Shown one piece after another: positions 5,252 to 12,551 of a stretch of 15,273 nt of DNA. Source of the DNA: an uncultured Actinomycetes bacterium. GTDB taxonomy: Bacteria; Actinomycetota; Thermoleophilia; Solirubrobacterales; 70-9. The notes beneath the pieces were generated by a model. That model was not told the DNA's origin and ran no database searches. It saw only the letters and a list, made by a program, of their open reading frames with translations. Location: the NCBI GenBank assembly GCA_937907435.1, contig CALCIA010000234.1, positions 1-15,273 on the forward strand, given 5' to 3'. The translations under genes were made by a program, and so were the position numbers. The first letter of the stretch is position 1, and every line of letters begins with the position of its first letter.

Positions 5252-6848
5252 GCAGGTCGCCGCCCGGTCCGATGTCGAGCCGGGCGGCGTGCTGCCCGCC
5301 GACGAGGTGAAGGCAACTGAGGAGGTGCTGGTCCTCGACTTCGGGGGCCAGTACTCGCAGCTGATCGCGCGGCGGATCCGCGAATGCGGCGTCTTCGCCG
5401 AGCTCCTGCCGGCGAACGCCGACATCGAGCGGATCCGGGCGCGCAAGCCGAAGGCGCTGGTGCTCTCCGGTGGGCCGGCCTCGGTGTATGAGCCGGGGGC
5501 GCCCGCCTTCCCGACCCAGCTGCTCGACCTCGACATCCCATTGCTGGGCATCTGTTACGGGATGCAGGCGATGGCGCTGGGGCTGGGCGGCAAGGTCGAA
5601 GGCGCCGAGGCGGGAGAGTTCGGGCGCACCGAGCTGACCCTGACGGGCGGCGGCGGCAGGCTGCTCGGCGGACTGCCCGAGGAGCAGAGCTGTTGGATGA
5701 GCCACCGCGACGTGGTGCGCGAGGCGCCGGAGGGGTTCACCGCGCTGGCGTCCTCGCCGAGCTCGCCGGTGGCCGCCTACGAGATGCCCGACCGGGCGCT
5801 CTACGGCATCCAGTTCCACCCCGAGGTCGTCCACACGCCCTACGGGACCGAGATCCTCACCCGCTTCCTGCGCGACGTCGCCGGCTGCACCGAGCAGTGG
5901 AGCGCCGCCTCGGTGATCACCGAACAGGTGGAGAAGATCCGCGTCCAGGTCGGCGAGGGGAGGGTGATCTGCGGCCTCTCCGGCGGCGTCGACTCCTCGG
6001 TCGCGGCGCTGCTCGTCCACAAGGCGGTGGGGGAGCGGCTGACCTGCATCTACGTCGACCACGGGATGATGCGGATGAACGAGTCCGAGCAGGTGGTGGA
6101 GACGTTCTCCCAGTTCGGCATCCCGCTGATCGCGGTGGACGCCGAAGAGCGCTTCCTCGCCAAGCTCGCGGGCGTCGACGAGCCGGAGCGCAAGCGCAAG
6201 ATCATCGGCGAGGAGTTCATCCGCGTCTTCGAGGAGGAGGCGGGCAAGCTCGACGACGTCGGCTATCTGGTCCAGGGGACGCTCTACTCCGACGTGATCG
6301 AGTCCGGCGGCTCCGACCACGCGGCGACGATCAAGTCCCACCACAACGTCGGCGGCCTGCCCGAGGACTTCGACTTCGAGCTGGTCGAGCCGCTGCGGAT
6401 GCTGTTCAAGGATGAGGTGCGCGCGGTCGGCATGGAGCTCGGCCTGCCGGAGCGGATGGTCTGGCGCCAGCCCTTCCCCGGCCCCGGCCTGGCGATCCGG
6501 ATCGTCGGCGGCGAGGTCAACCGCGAGCGCCTCGACATCCTCCGCGCCGCCGACGCGATCCTCCAGGAGGAGATCCGCGCCGCCGAGCTCTACCGCCAGC
6601 TCTGGCAGTCCTTCTGCGTCCTGCCGGTGGTCCGCTCGGTGGGCGTCCAAGGCGACGGCCGCACCTACGCCTACCCGATCGTGATCCGCGCCGTCACCTC
6701 CGACGACGCGATGACCGCCGACTGGGCCCGCCTTCCCTACGACCTCCTGGAGCGCGTCTCCAACCGCATCATCAACGAGATCCGCGGCGTCAACCGTTGT
6801 GCCCTCGACATCTCCTCTAAGCCGCCCGCGACGATCGAGTGGGAGTAG
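5244..6848 (+). CDS. guaA: GMP synthase (glutamine-hydrolysing)
   Basis: The enzyme converts XMP, ATP and glutamine to GMP. All parts are present in 534 residues. An unconserved N-terminal stretch of about 27 residues comes first. The class I glutamine amidotransferase domain (about 28-225) has nucleophile C104 in GICYGMQAMALG and H192/E194 in QFHPEV. The ATP pyrophosphatase domain has the P-loop SGGVDSS at 246-252 and VDHGMMR soon after. The C-terminal dimerisation domain has PFPGPGLAIRIVGGE and the terminal KPPATIEWE. The ATG at 5244 overlaps the guaB3 stop, so the longer N-terminus is probably real. The last 32 nt lie antisense to the end of the antitoxin gene, which runs the other way. 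No terminator is visible between the two convergent genes. Confidence 0.97.
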   Translation: MTEQVAARSDVEPGGVLPADEVKATEEVLVLDFGGQYSQLIARRIRECGVFAELLPANADIERIRARKPKALVLSGGPASVYEPGAPAFPTQLLDLDIPLLGICYGMQAMALGLGGKVEGAEAGEFGRTELTLTGGGGRLLGGLPEEQSCWMSHRDVVREAPEGFTALASSPSSPVAAYEMPDRALYGIQFHPEVVHTPYGTEILTRFLRDVAGCTEQWSAASVITEQVEKIRVQVGEGRVICGLSGGVDSSVAALLVHKAVGERLTCIYVDHGMMRMNESEQVVETFSQFGIPLIAVDAEERFLAKLAGVDEPERKRKIIGEEFIRVFEEEAGKLDDVGYLVQGTLYSDVIESGGSDHAATIKSHHNVGGLPEDFDFELVEPLRMLFKDEVRAVGMELGLPERMVWRQPFPGPGLAIRIVGGEVNRERLDILRAADAILQEEIRAAELYRQLWQSFCVLPVVRSVGVQGDGRTYAYPIVIRAVTSDDAMTADWARLPYDLLERVSNRIINEIRGVNRCALDISSKPPATIEWE

Positions 6849-7179
6849 GCACGGCGACCGCCTCCGGCAGCTTCAACGGGACGACTTCATCGTCGAAGAC
6901 GACGTTGATTTCAAGGCGCCCGCCGATACCTTCGACAAAGTCCTCGAGCGTTTCCAGATAGGGGTTGCCGCCCCGCTCGATCCGCGAGACGTTGGCCTGG
7001 GTCGTCTGCAGCACCTCGGCGAGTGCCGTCTGGGTCATGTTGCGACGTTTGCGCAGCTCGGCAAGTTTCATCACCGCTCGGATTCCCGCCGAGCGGGCCT
7101 CGATTTCCTCGCGTGCGCCCGGTCGTTTGTAAACCTCGTCCGCCAGCTCTTTGAACGGCCTGGTTTCACCCTTCTTCAT
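6817..7179 (-). CDS. XRE-family antitoxin (HigA-like)
   Basis: The product is 120 residues. After a charged N-terminal segment (about 1-36) comes an XRE/Cro helix-turn-helix (about 37-90): KLAELRKRRNMTQTALAEVL, then a recognition helix around TTQANVSRIERGG and LETLEDFVEGIGGRL. This matches HigA-type antitoxins, which bind the toxin and repress the operon. The gene lies downstream of the toxin with a 14-nt overlap, the toxin-first order typical of higBA. Its ATG has a strong Shine-Dalgarno (GAAAGGAG, 9-nt spacing), whereas the toxin has none. The C-terminus (about 110-120, Pro/Thr/Ser/Arg) is encoded antisense to the guaA 3' end and may be a by-product of where the module sits. Base composition in this stretch looks less GC-rich than its neighbours, which hints at transfer. 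Confidence 0.88.
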   Translation of the reverse strand: MKKGETRPFKELADEVYKRPGAREEIEARSAGIRAVMKLAELRKRRNMTQTALAEVLQTTQANVSRIERGGNPYLETLEDFVEGIGGRLEINVVFDDEVVPLKLPEAVAVPTPTRSSRAA

Positions 7180-7531
7180 TTGCGGCTGCTCCTTTCGTAA
7201 CGCTCCGGAGATGTGCGTCGTAAATCTTGTCGGCCTTCGCGATCATCTGACGGTAGAAGCGCTTGGTTCGTCCGGCCTTGTCGCCTCCGACCAGCAAGAT
7301 CGCCACTCGCCTCGGATCGAAGGCGAAGAAAACGCGGAGGGTCTGGGTCGCGCGGAGCTCCTTCAGGTTGGGATGGCGCGAGCCGCTCACCGTGTCGACG
7401 GCGGGACGTCCGGTGGCCGGCCCCGACTCTTCGACGAGCAGGAGTGACGAGAGGACCTGATTCTGCTCCAGCTCGGTCAGCGTCTCCCACCACTCCTCGA
7501 ACTCTCTCGTCCGCTCCGTCGCCCATCGCAT
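7166..7531 (-). CDS. RelE/HigB-superfamily toxin (phage Gp49-like)
   Basis: The product is 121 residues. The conserved core reads HPNLKELRATQTLRVFFAFD, then PRRVAILLVGGDKAGRTKRF, then YRQMIAKADKIYDAHL, the pattern of the Gp49-like branch of RelE/ParE toxins. The N-terminus has the usual EFEEWWETL. RelE-fold HigB toxins are generally ribosome-dependent mRNA endonucleases, so translation inhibition is the likely activity; that comes from the family, not from visible catalytic proof. The start is ATG at 7531. Other ATG triplets at 7526 and 7542 are in other frames. No Shine-Dalgarno precedes the start, and the predicted transcript begins only about 14 nt upstream. The downstream XRE gene overlaps it and completes a type II toxin-antitoxin module. 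Nothing looks broken. Confidence 0.88.
   Translation of the reverse strand: MRWATERTREFEEWWETLTELEQNQVLSSLLLVEESGPATGRPAVDTVSGSRHPNLKELRATQTLRVFFAFDPRRVAILLVGGDKAGRTKRFYRQMIAKADKIYDAHLRSVTKGAAANEEG
7189..7196 (-). promoter_or_regulatory. Strong Shine-Dalgarno of the antitoxin gene
   Basis: Read on the minus strand this is GAAAGGAG, 9 nt before the antitoxin ATG and inside the toxin coding sequence. It fixes the antitoxin start and should favour antitoxin over toxin synthesis from the shared mRNA. Confidence 0.8.
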
Positions 7532-7551
7532 TCGACGGTCATAACGCGGAA

Positions 7552-7578
7552 ATTGTACAACGTGGACGTTGTTACAAA
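7552..7578 (-). promoter_or_regulatory. Toxin-antitoxin promoter with overlapping palindromic operator
   Basis: On the minus strand TACAAT (plus 7552-7557) is a five-of-six match to the -10 consensus. A weak -35 (CTTTGT) lies 16 nt upstream. Between and over them is an inverted repeat: ACAACGT (7557-7563), GG, ACGTTGT (7566-7572). It is flanked by further near-symmetric TTGT/ACAA, so the full site spans about 7553-7577 with one base of asymmetry. XRE antitoxins typically repress their own operon through such a site. Transcription would start near 7545, giving a leader of about 14 nt. The site fills the 51-nt gap between the lgt stop and the toxin start. Confidence 0.7.
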
Positions 7579-7582
7579 GGTT

Positions 7583-8431
7583 CTACGAAGAAGTCACTGT
7601 TTCGCCACGATCCGGTGGTGATTGGACCACCGGAGGGTCGTCGGCGCCGGGGCGGTCGCGTTGGGTCCAGAGGAACCAGGCGAAGCCGACCAGGGTGAGG
7701 GCGATCGCGACCCAGAAGTTCAGGCGCTGCCCGAGGATGTGGTGGGCGGGGTCGACGCGGAGGCTCTCCTCGAAGATGCGGAAGGCGGAGTAGCCCATCA
7801 CGTAGAGGGCGAAGAGGCCGGGCGGGCGGATCTTGCGGTGGTGGCCGAGCCAGACGAGGAAGGCGGCCAGGGCGAGGTTCCAGATGATCTCGTAGAGGAA
7901 GGTCGGCTGGAAGGTGGCGTAGTGGAGGTAGCCCTCGGGGCGGTGGGCGGGGGAGATCTCGAGACCCCAGGGGAGGGAGGTCGGGCCGCCGAAGAGCTCC
8001 TGGTTGAAGTAGTTGCCGACCCGGCCGATCGCCTGGGCGACGAGGAGGGCGGGGGCGGTGCAGTCCATGAAGGCGGTGACCGATACTCCGGCGCGGTGGA
8101 CGCGCCAGATGCCGACCGCGGCGCCCGCGGCGATGCCGCCCCAGATGCCGAGCCCGCCGTCCCAGACCGCGATCGGCCCGTACCAGGTGTGAGGCATTTC
8201 GCTGAAGCTGGTGATGTCGAAGTAGAGGCGGCCGCCGATCAGGCCCGCCGGGAACGCCCAGATCGCCACCTGGAGCGGCAATTCGGGATCGCCGCCCAGC
8301 TTGCTCCAGCGCCGCCGCACGATCAGCACCGCCGCGGTCACCGCGATCGCGTACATCAGCCCGTAGACGTGGATTTCGAACGGCCCGATGCCGAGGCCGG
8401 GCTGCGAGGGGCTGGGGATCGACGCGATCAC
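7583..8431 (-). CDS. lgt: Prolipoprotein diacylglyceryl transferase
   Basis: This integral membrane enzyme transfers diacylglycerol from phosphatidylglycerol to the lipobox cysteine of prelipoproteins, the first step of lipoprotein maturation. The 282-residue product is mostly hydrophobic with about seven membrane segments (roughly 18-38, 55-71, 94-110, 118-136, 176-195, 203-221, 236-256). The family signature is AIGRVGNYFNQELFG with R137, N140, N143 and E145. PTFLYE (E181) and FRIFEESLR (R218, R225) follow. The GGL-x-x-x-GG loop has W97 where E. coli has its important histidine, which I recall as usual in Actinomycetota. The start is GTG at 8431 with only a poor AGGG upstream. It is divergent from the znuA operon across 97 nt; ZnuA is itself a lipoprotein and a natural substrate. 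A perfect 9-bp hairpin lies in its last codons. Confidence 0.96.
   Translation of the reverse strand: MIASIPSPSQPGLGIGPFEIHVYGLMYAIAVTAAVLIVRRRWSKLGGDPELPLQVAIWAFPAGLIGGRLYFDITSFSEMPHTWYGPIAVWDGGLGIWGGIAAGAAVGIWRVHRAGVSVTAFMDCTAPALLVAQAIGRVGNYFNQELFGGPTSLPWGLEISPAHRPEGYLHYATFQPTFLYEIIWNLALAAFLVWLGHHRKIRPPGLFALYVMGYSAFRIFEESLRVDPAHHILGQRLNFWVAIALTLVGFAWFLWTQRDRPGADDPPVVQSPPDRGETVTSS
7611..7634 (-). repeat. Perfect 9-bp hairpin in the last codons of lgt
   Basis: TCCGGTGGT (7611-7619) and ACCACCGGA (7626-7634) pair perfectly around a 6-nt loop. It lies 26 nt before the lgt stop on the coding strand and has no following U-tract. It could stabilise the lgt 3' end or slow read-through into the toxin genes, or be chance in GC-rich code for a flexible tail. 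Confidence 0.5.
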
Positions 8432-8491
8432 GCGGGCGAACCCTATTCGGCGCCGCCTTTCGGTCGGTCAGGGGTCTCGTCGTCACCTGAC

Positions 8492-8510
8492 TGAGAACGA
8501 TTCTCATTAT
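8492..8510 (+). promoter_or_regulatory. Fur/Zur-type operator upstream of znuA
   Basis: TGAGAA (8492-8497), a 3-nt centre, and TTCTCA (8501-8506) form a palindrome, extended by TTATC. By hand alignment, 15 of 19 bases match the classical E. coli Fur box, and the TGAnAAnnATTnTCA skeleton fits my recollection of actinobacterial Zur sites. It covers the expected -35 and spacer of the znuA promoter, so metal-bound regulator would block transcription. The likely regulator is the Fur-family protein encoded last in the operon. Confidence 0.75.
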
Positions 8511-8514
8511 CGTG

Positions 8515-8520
8515 TAGTCT
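8515..8520 (+). promoter_or_regulatory. -10 element of the znu operon, probably leaderless
   Basis: TAGTCT ends 8 nt before the znuA ATG. With CTGAGA (8491-8496) as -35 the spacer is 18 nt. Transcription would start at or within a base or two of the ATG, and there is no Shine-Dalgarno, so a leaderless mRNA is likely. Confidence 0.5.
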
Positions 8521-8528
8521 GCCGAGCC

Positions 8529-9464
8529 ATGACGAACCCTCGCCTCGGCGCGCGCCGTGTTCTGCCCGTCCTCTGCCTGGCGATGCTTGCGGCGCTTGCC
8601 GTGGCCGGCTGCGGGGGCTCGGCCAGCGGCGCCGCCGACGGCAAGATCTCCGCGGTCGGGGCCGAGAACGAGTATGCGAACGTGATCGAACAGATCGGTG
8701 GGAAGTACGTCGACGTCAGCGCCGTGTTGAGCGACCCGAACACCGACCCGCACAGCTTCGAGGCGAGCGTGAGCGTCGCCCAGCAGGTCGCCCGCGCCGA
8801 CGTCGTCGTCCAGAACGGGCTCGGCTACGACGGCTGGATGGAAAAGATCGAGTCGGCGTCGGCGAGCGACTCGCGCGACGTGATCGACGCCCAGGAACTG
8901 CTCGGCCTGCCGGACTCGACCCCCAATCCGCACCTCTGGTACAAGCCGGCGACGATGCCCGCGGTGGCCAGGCAACTGGCCGCCGACTTCTCCGAACTGC
9001 AGCCCCAGCACAAGGCGTACTTCGAGGCCAACCTGGCGAAGTTCGAAGCCTCGCTGCGGCCCTGGCTGAACGGCCTGAAGGAATTCAGCACCAAGTTCCC
9101 CGGCGCCGCGGTCGCCACCACCGAGCCGGTCGCCGATTACCTGCTGGAAGCGGCGGGGATCGAGAACCTCACCCCGTTCACGATGCAGGCCGACGTCATG
9201 AACGACGCCGATCCGGCTCCCCAGGCCGTCGCCCTGCAGGAAAGCTTCTTCACCGAAGGGAAGGCCGACGCCTTCGTCTACAACCAGCAGGTGACCGACT
9301 CGATCACGGAAAAGTTCCTCGGCGCCGCGGCCGCCAACGGCGTGCCGGTGGTCGGCGTCTACGAGACGATGCCGGCCGGCTACACCTACCAGCGCTGGAT
9401 GGAGGCCGAGCTCACGGCGCTCGAAGAAGCCGTCGCGCACGGGAAGTCGACCGAAGCGCTGTGA
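8529..9464 (+). CDS. znuA: Zinc/manganese ABC transporter substrate-binding lipoprotein
   Basis: This is a 311-residue cluster A-I (TroA/ZnuA/PsaA) metal-binding lipoprotein. The signal sequence ends in LAVAGC with C28 as the lipidated cysteine. The N-terminal lobe has H75 in DPNTDPHSFE and H135 in NPHLWYKP, the first two metal ligands. The third position, TTEPVADYLLEAAG, carries E199 rather than histidine, as in PsaA-type proteins. I cannot place the fourth ligand with confidence; E or D around VYETMP is a candidate. There is no long His-rich loop of the Gram-negative ZnuA kind. ATG 8529 is chosen because it gives a clean signal peptide; an in-frame start at 8388 would span the operator. It leads an operon with ATPase, two permeases and regulator. 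Zinc is favoured from the operator and regulator; manganese is possible from the ligands. Confidence 0.9.
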   Translation: MTNPRLGARRVLPVLCLAMLAALAVAGCGGSASGAADGKISAVGAENEYANVIEQIGGKYVDVSAVLSDPNTDPHSFEASVSVAQQVARADVVVQNGLGYDGWMEKIESASASDSRDVIDAQELLGLPDSTPNPHLWYKPATMPAVARQLAADFSELQPQHKAYFEANLAKFEASLRPWLNGLKEFSTKFPGAAVATTEPVADYLLEAAGIENLTPFTMQADVMNDADPAPQAVALQESFFTEGKADAFVYNQQVTDSITEKFLGAAAANGVPVVGVYETMPAGYTYQRWMEAELTALEEAVAHGKSTEAL

Positions 9465-9477
9465 TGGGAGCGGATCA

Positions 9478-10307
<830 letters not shown>

Positions 10308-10311
<4 letters not shown>

Positions 10312-11177
10312 GCCTCGGCTTCTTCGTCTTCGCGCCCGGCTTCTGGGACAACGAAGCGGTCCACGTGGCGCTCGCGGTCGGCACCGCGGTGGCGATCGTC
10401 GCCGGCGTGGTCGGCGTCTTCACGGTGATGCGGGGACAGTCCTTCGCCGGCGAGTCGCTCGGGGACATCGGCACCACCGGCGGCTCCGCCGCGGCGCTGG
10501 TCGGGGCCGGGCCGCTGGCCGGGTTCGTCGCCGTCGACGTGCTCGCCGCGGCGGCGATGGAGCTGGTCGGCGTCCAGCGGGTGCGGGGACGCGACCTGGC
10601 GACCGGGATCGTCCTCGGGGCCGCGATCGGCCTCGCCGCGTTCTTCCTCTACCTCGACAGCACGCAGGGCAGCGGCAACGGCTCCACGGTGACGATCCTC
10701 TTCGGCTCGATCTTCGCCATCTCCAGCGCGACGATCCCCGCCGTGGTGGGGCTCGCGGCGCTTGCCGTGACGATGATCGTCGTCCTCTACCGGCCGCTCC
10801 TGCTCGCCACCGTCAGCCCCGAGATGGCGGCGGCGCGCGGCATCCCGGTGCGGCTGGTCGGCGCGCTCTACCTGCTGGCGCTCGCCCTGGCGACGGCGCT
10901 CGCCGCGATCACGATCGGCACGATCCTCTCGACCGCGCTCCTGATCGGTCCCGCCGCCGCCGCGCTGCGCCTCACCCGGCGCCCGCTGCGGGCGATGCTG
11001 GGCGCGACCGCGATCGGCATCGGCGCGGTCTGGCTCGGCATCCTCCTCGCCTACGACAGCTACCACTGGCCGCCGCACGAACACGGCTGGCCGGTCAGCT
11101 TCTTCGTCGTCGCGCTGGTCTTCCTCGGCTACCTGGCGAGCGGCCTGGTCGAATGGCGGCGGGAGCGGGGCGCCTGA
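10308..11177 (+). CDS. znuB: Metal ABC transporter permease (ABC-3 family), first of two
   Basis: This 289-residue membrane protein has about eight hydrophobic segments and belongs to the ABC-3 (ZnuB/TroC/MntB) family. The start GTG overlaps the znuC stop. It is clearly paralogous to the next gene: both begin with a segment ending VVAGVVG-FFT/VFTV followed by V(M/L)RG, and both end with a WPV-FFV segment. Where family members usually have a conserved histidine after the second segment, this copy reads GESLGDIGTTGG, while the partner keeps AAHAIPNG. A His-rich external loop (SYHWPPHEHG, about residues 244-254) precedes the last segment. ALYRPLLLATVSPEMAAARGIP is the usual cytoplasmic coupling segment. 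It probably forms a heterodimeric channel with the next product. Confidence 0.9.
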
Positions 11178-12022
11178 TGTTCGAAGGCTTCATGGTCAAC
11201 GCCTGGGAGGTGTCCGGCATCGTCGCCGTGGTCGCCGGCGTGGTCGGCTTCTTCACCGTCCTGCGCGGCTCCGTCTTCGCCGCCCACGCGATCCCCAACG
11301 GCTCCTTCGCGGGCGCCGCCGGGGCGGGGCTGGTCGGCGTCTCGACCATCTTCGGGCTCGGCGTCGCCGCCTTCGTCGGCGCGCTCGGGATCGGCCTGCT
11401 CGGCCGGCGCGGCCGCCACGACGCGGTCACCGCGCTGATGCTGGTGATGATGCTGGCGACCGGCGCCCTCTTCGTCAGCCTCGGCAACCAGTACGAGCCG
11501 GCCGTCTACGCGCTGCTCTTCGGCGAGGTGCTGGGGGTCAGCGACAACCAGCTCTGGCCGACGCTCGTCCTCGGCCTCGTCTGCGTCGCCGCGATCGCCG
11601 CGCTCTACCGCCCGCTGATGCTGTCCTCGGCGCTGCCTGAGGTGGGGGAGGCGCGCGGCATCGGCGCCTTCCGGATCGAGCTCGCCTTCCTCGGCGTGCT
11701 GGCGCTGGCGACGGCGATGACGGTGCCGGTGGTGGGGACGCTCCTGATCTTCAGCCTGATGATCGGCGCCCCCGCCGCGGCGCGCTCGCTGACCGACCGG
11801 CCCGGCGTCGCGATGGCGCTCTCGGTGGTGCTGGCGCTGGTGGTCGTCTGGTCCGCGATCGCCGCCTCTTACGAAACCGACTGGCCCGTCGGCTTCTTCG
11901 TCGGCACCGGCAGCGCCGCGGTCTTCGTCGCCGCGCGGCTCTGGCAGGCCGGGCGCGAGCGTTTCGCCCGGCGGCGGCGCCCCCGAGGACGCCAACCGGA
12001 GGGCCTAGGATCGGTGGCATGA
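11177..12022 (+). CDS. Metal ABC transporter permease (ABC-3 family), second of two
   Basis: From ATG 11177 the product is 281 residues with about eight membrane segments. An in-frame start at 11153 would add eight residues inside the previous gene. ATG 11177 overlaps that gene's stop by one base (TGATG) and has a GGGG run 6 nt upstream, so it is preferred. The conserved histidine is present in FAAHAIPNGSF, and the coupling segment reads LYRPLMLSSALPEVGEARGI. The tail is basic. It is a tandem duplicate of the first permease gene. Two non-identical permeases suggest a heterodimer as in TroCD-type systems. Its stop overlaps the regulator's ATG (ATGA). Confidence 0.9.
   Translation: MFEGFMVNAWEVSGIVAVVAGVVGFFTVLRGSVFAAHAIPNGSFAGAAGAGLVGVSTIFGLGVAAFVGALGIGLLGRRGRHDAVTALMLVMMLATGALFVSLGNQYEPAVYALLFGEVLGVSDNQLWPTLVLGLVCVAAIAALYRPLMLSSALPEVGEARGIGAFRIELAFLGVLALATAMTVPVVGTLLIFSLMIGAPAAARSLTDRPGVAMALSVVLALVVVWSAIAASYETDWPVGFFVGTGSAAVFVAARLWQAGRERFARRRRPRGRQPEGLGSVA
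12006..12011 (+). promoter_or_regulatory. Possible internal -10 for the Fur-family gene
   Basis: TAGGAT ends 7 nt before the regulator ATG, inside the last codons of the second permease, with no Shine-Dalgarno. It fits the leaderless layout of znuA. No -35 is visible, and the ATGA overlap alone could explain expression by coupling. Confidence 0.3.
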
Positions 12023-12465
12023 GCACGGCGACCCGACAGAGTTGGGAAGGGTTCGCACTTGACGCCCTGCAGGACGCCGGCTACCGCCGCGGCGGCGCCC
12101 GCACGGCGGTGATCGAGGCGCTCGCCAAGCACGACTGCGCGGTGACCGCCCTCGACCTCGAGGAGGAGCTCCGCGACCGTGACGTCGCCGTCGGCCGCGC
12201 CAGCGTCTACCGGGCGCTAGAGCAGCTCGAGCAGCTCGGCCTGGTCCAGCGGATCGAGGTCTGCCGCGGCACCGCGGGATTCGAGCGCGTCGACCCCACC
12301 GGCCACCACCATCACCACGCGATCTGCCGCGACTGCGGCCGCATGGTCCCGTTCGAGGACAAGAGCCTCGAGCAGGCCCTCGACAAGGTCGCCGGGACGA
12401 TGAGCTTCGACGTCACCGAGCACGATGTGGTCCTGCGCGGTCGGTGCGACCGCTGCACGCGCTGA
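12019..12465 (+). CDS. zur: Fur-family metalloregulator, probably Zur
   Basis: This 148-residue Fur-family repressor has an N-terminal winged helix (about 1-90), with recognition helix VGRASVYRALEQLEQLG around 58-74. The C-terminal dimerisation domain follows: GHHHHHAICRDCGR (five consecutive histidines, 96-100) and a closing CDRC. C103/C106 and C143/C146 form the structural Cys4 zinc site. The histidines and E113/E134/H135 are candidates for the regulatory site. Being last in a metal-uptake operon with a Fur/Zur box over its promoter, it most likely senses zinc and represses uptake when zinc is ample, including its own synthesis. Iron (Fur) or manganese (Mur) sensing cannot be excluded from sequence. 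The ATG overlaps the permease stop. Confidence 0.88.
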   Translation: MSTATRQSWEGFALDALQDAGYRRGGARTAVIEALAKHDCAVTALDLEEELRDRDVAVGRASVYRALEQLEQLGLVQRIEVCRGTAGFERVDPTGHHHHHAICRDCGRMVPFEDKSLEQALDKVAGTMSFDVTEHDVVLRGRCDRCTR

Positions 12466-12496
12466 GGCTTGCAGAGCGCCCGCCCGGCGATCTGGC

Positions 12497-12502
12497 TATC
12501 AT
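12497..12502 (+). promoter_or_regulatory. Probable -10 element for rplM-rpsI
   Basis: TATCAT matches the -10 consensus at five of six positions and has TGG just upstream, close to an extended -10. No good -35 is present. Transcription would start near 12509, just before the hairpin that abuts rplM. Confidence 0.45.
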
Positions 12503-12511
12503 CCACCGGCC

Positions 12512-12536
12512 GCGTGGGGATGTCCCGCGCTTTTTT
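12512..12536 (+). terminator. Intrinsic-terminator-like hairpin between zur and rplM
   Basis: GCGTGGG (12512-12518) pairs with CCCGCGC (12524-12530), seven pairs with one G-U, around a 5-nt loop, followed at once by six T (12531-12536). It ends 15 nt before the chosen rplM ATG. It probably ends the metal operon transcript. It might also be part of an L13 leader if the TATCAT promoter is the one used. Confidence 0.65.
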
Positions 12537-12551
12537 ATGACCGGTAGCGCG

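Noticed and set aside
8388..8528. Longer N-terminus for znuA
   Set aside because: It would run through the operator and the divergent lgt region and bury the signal peptide. ATG 8529 gives a proper lipoprotein signal.
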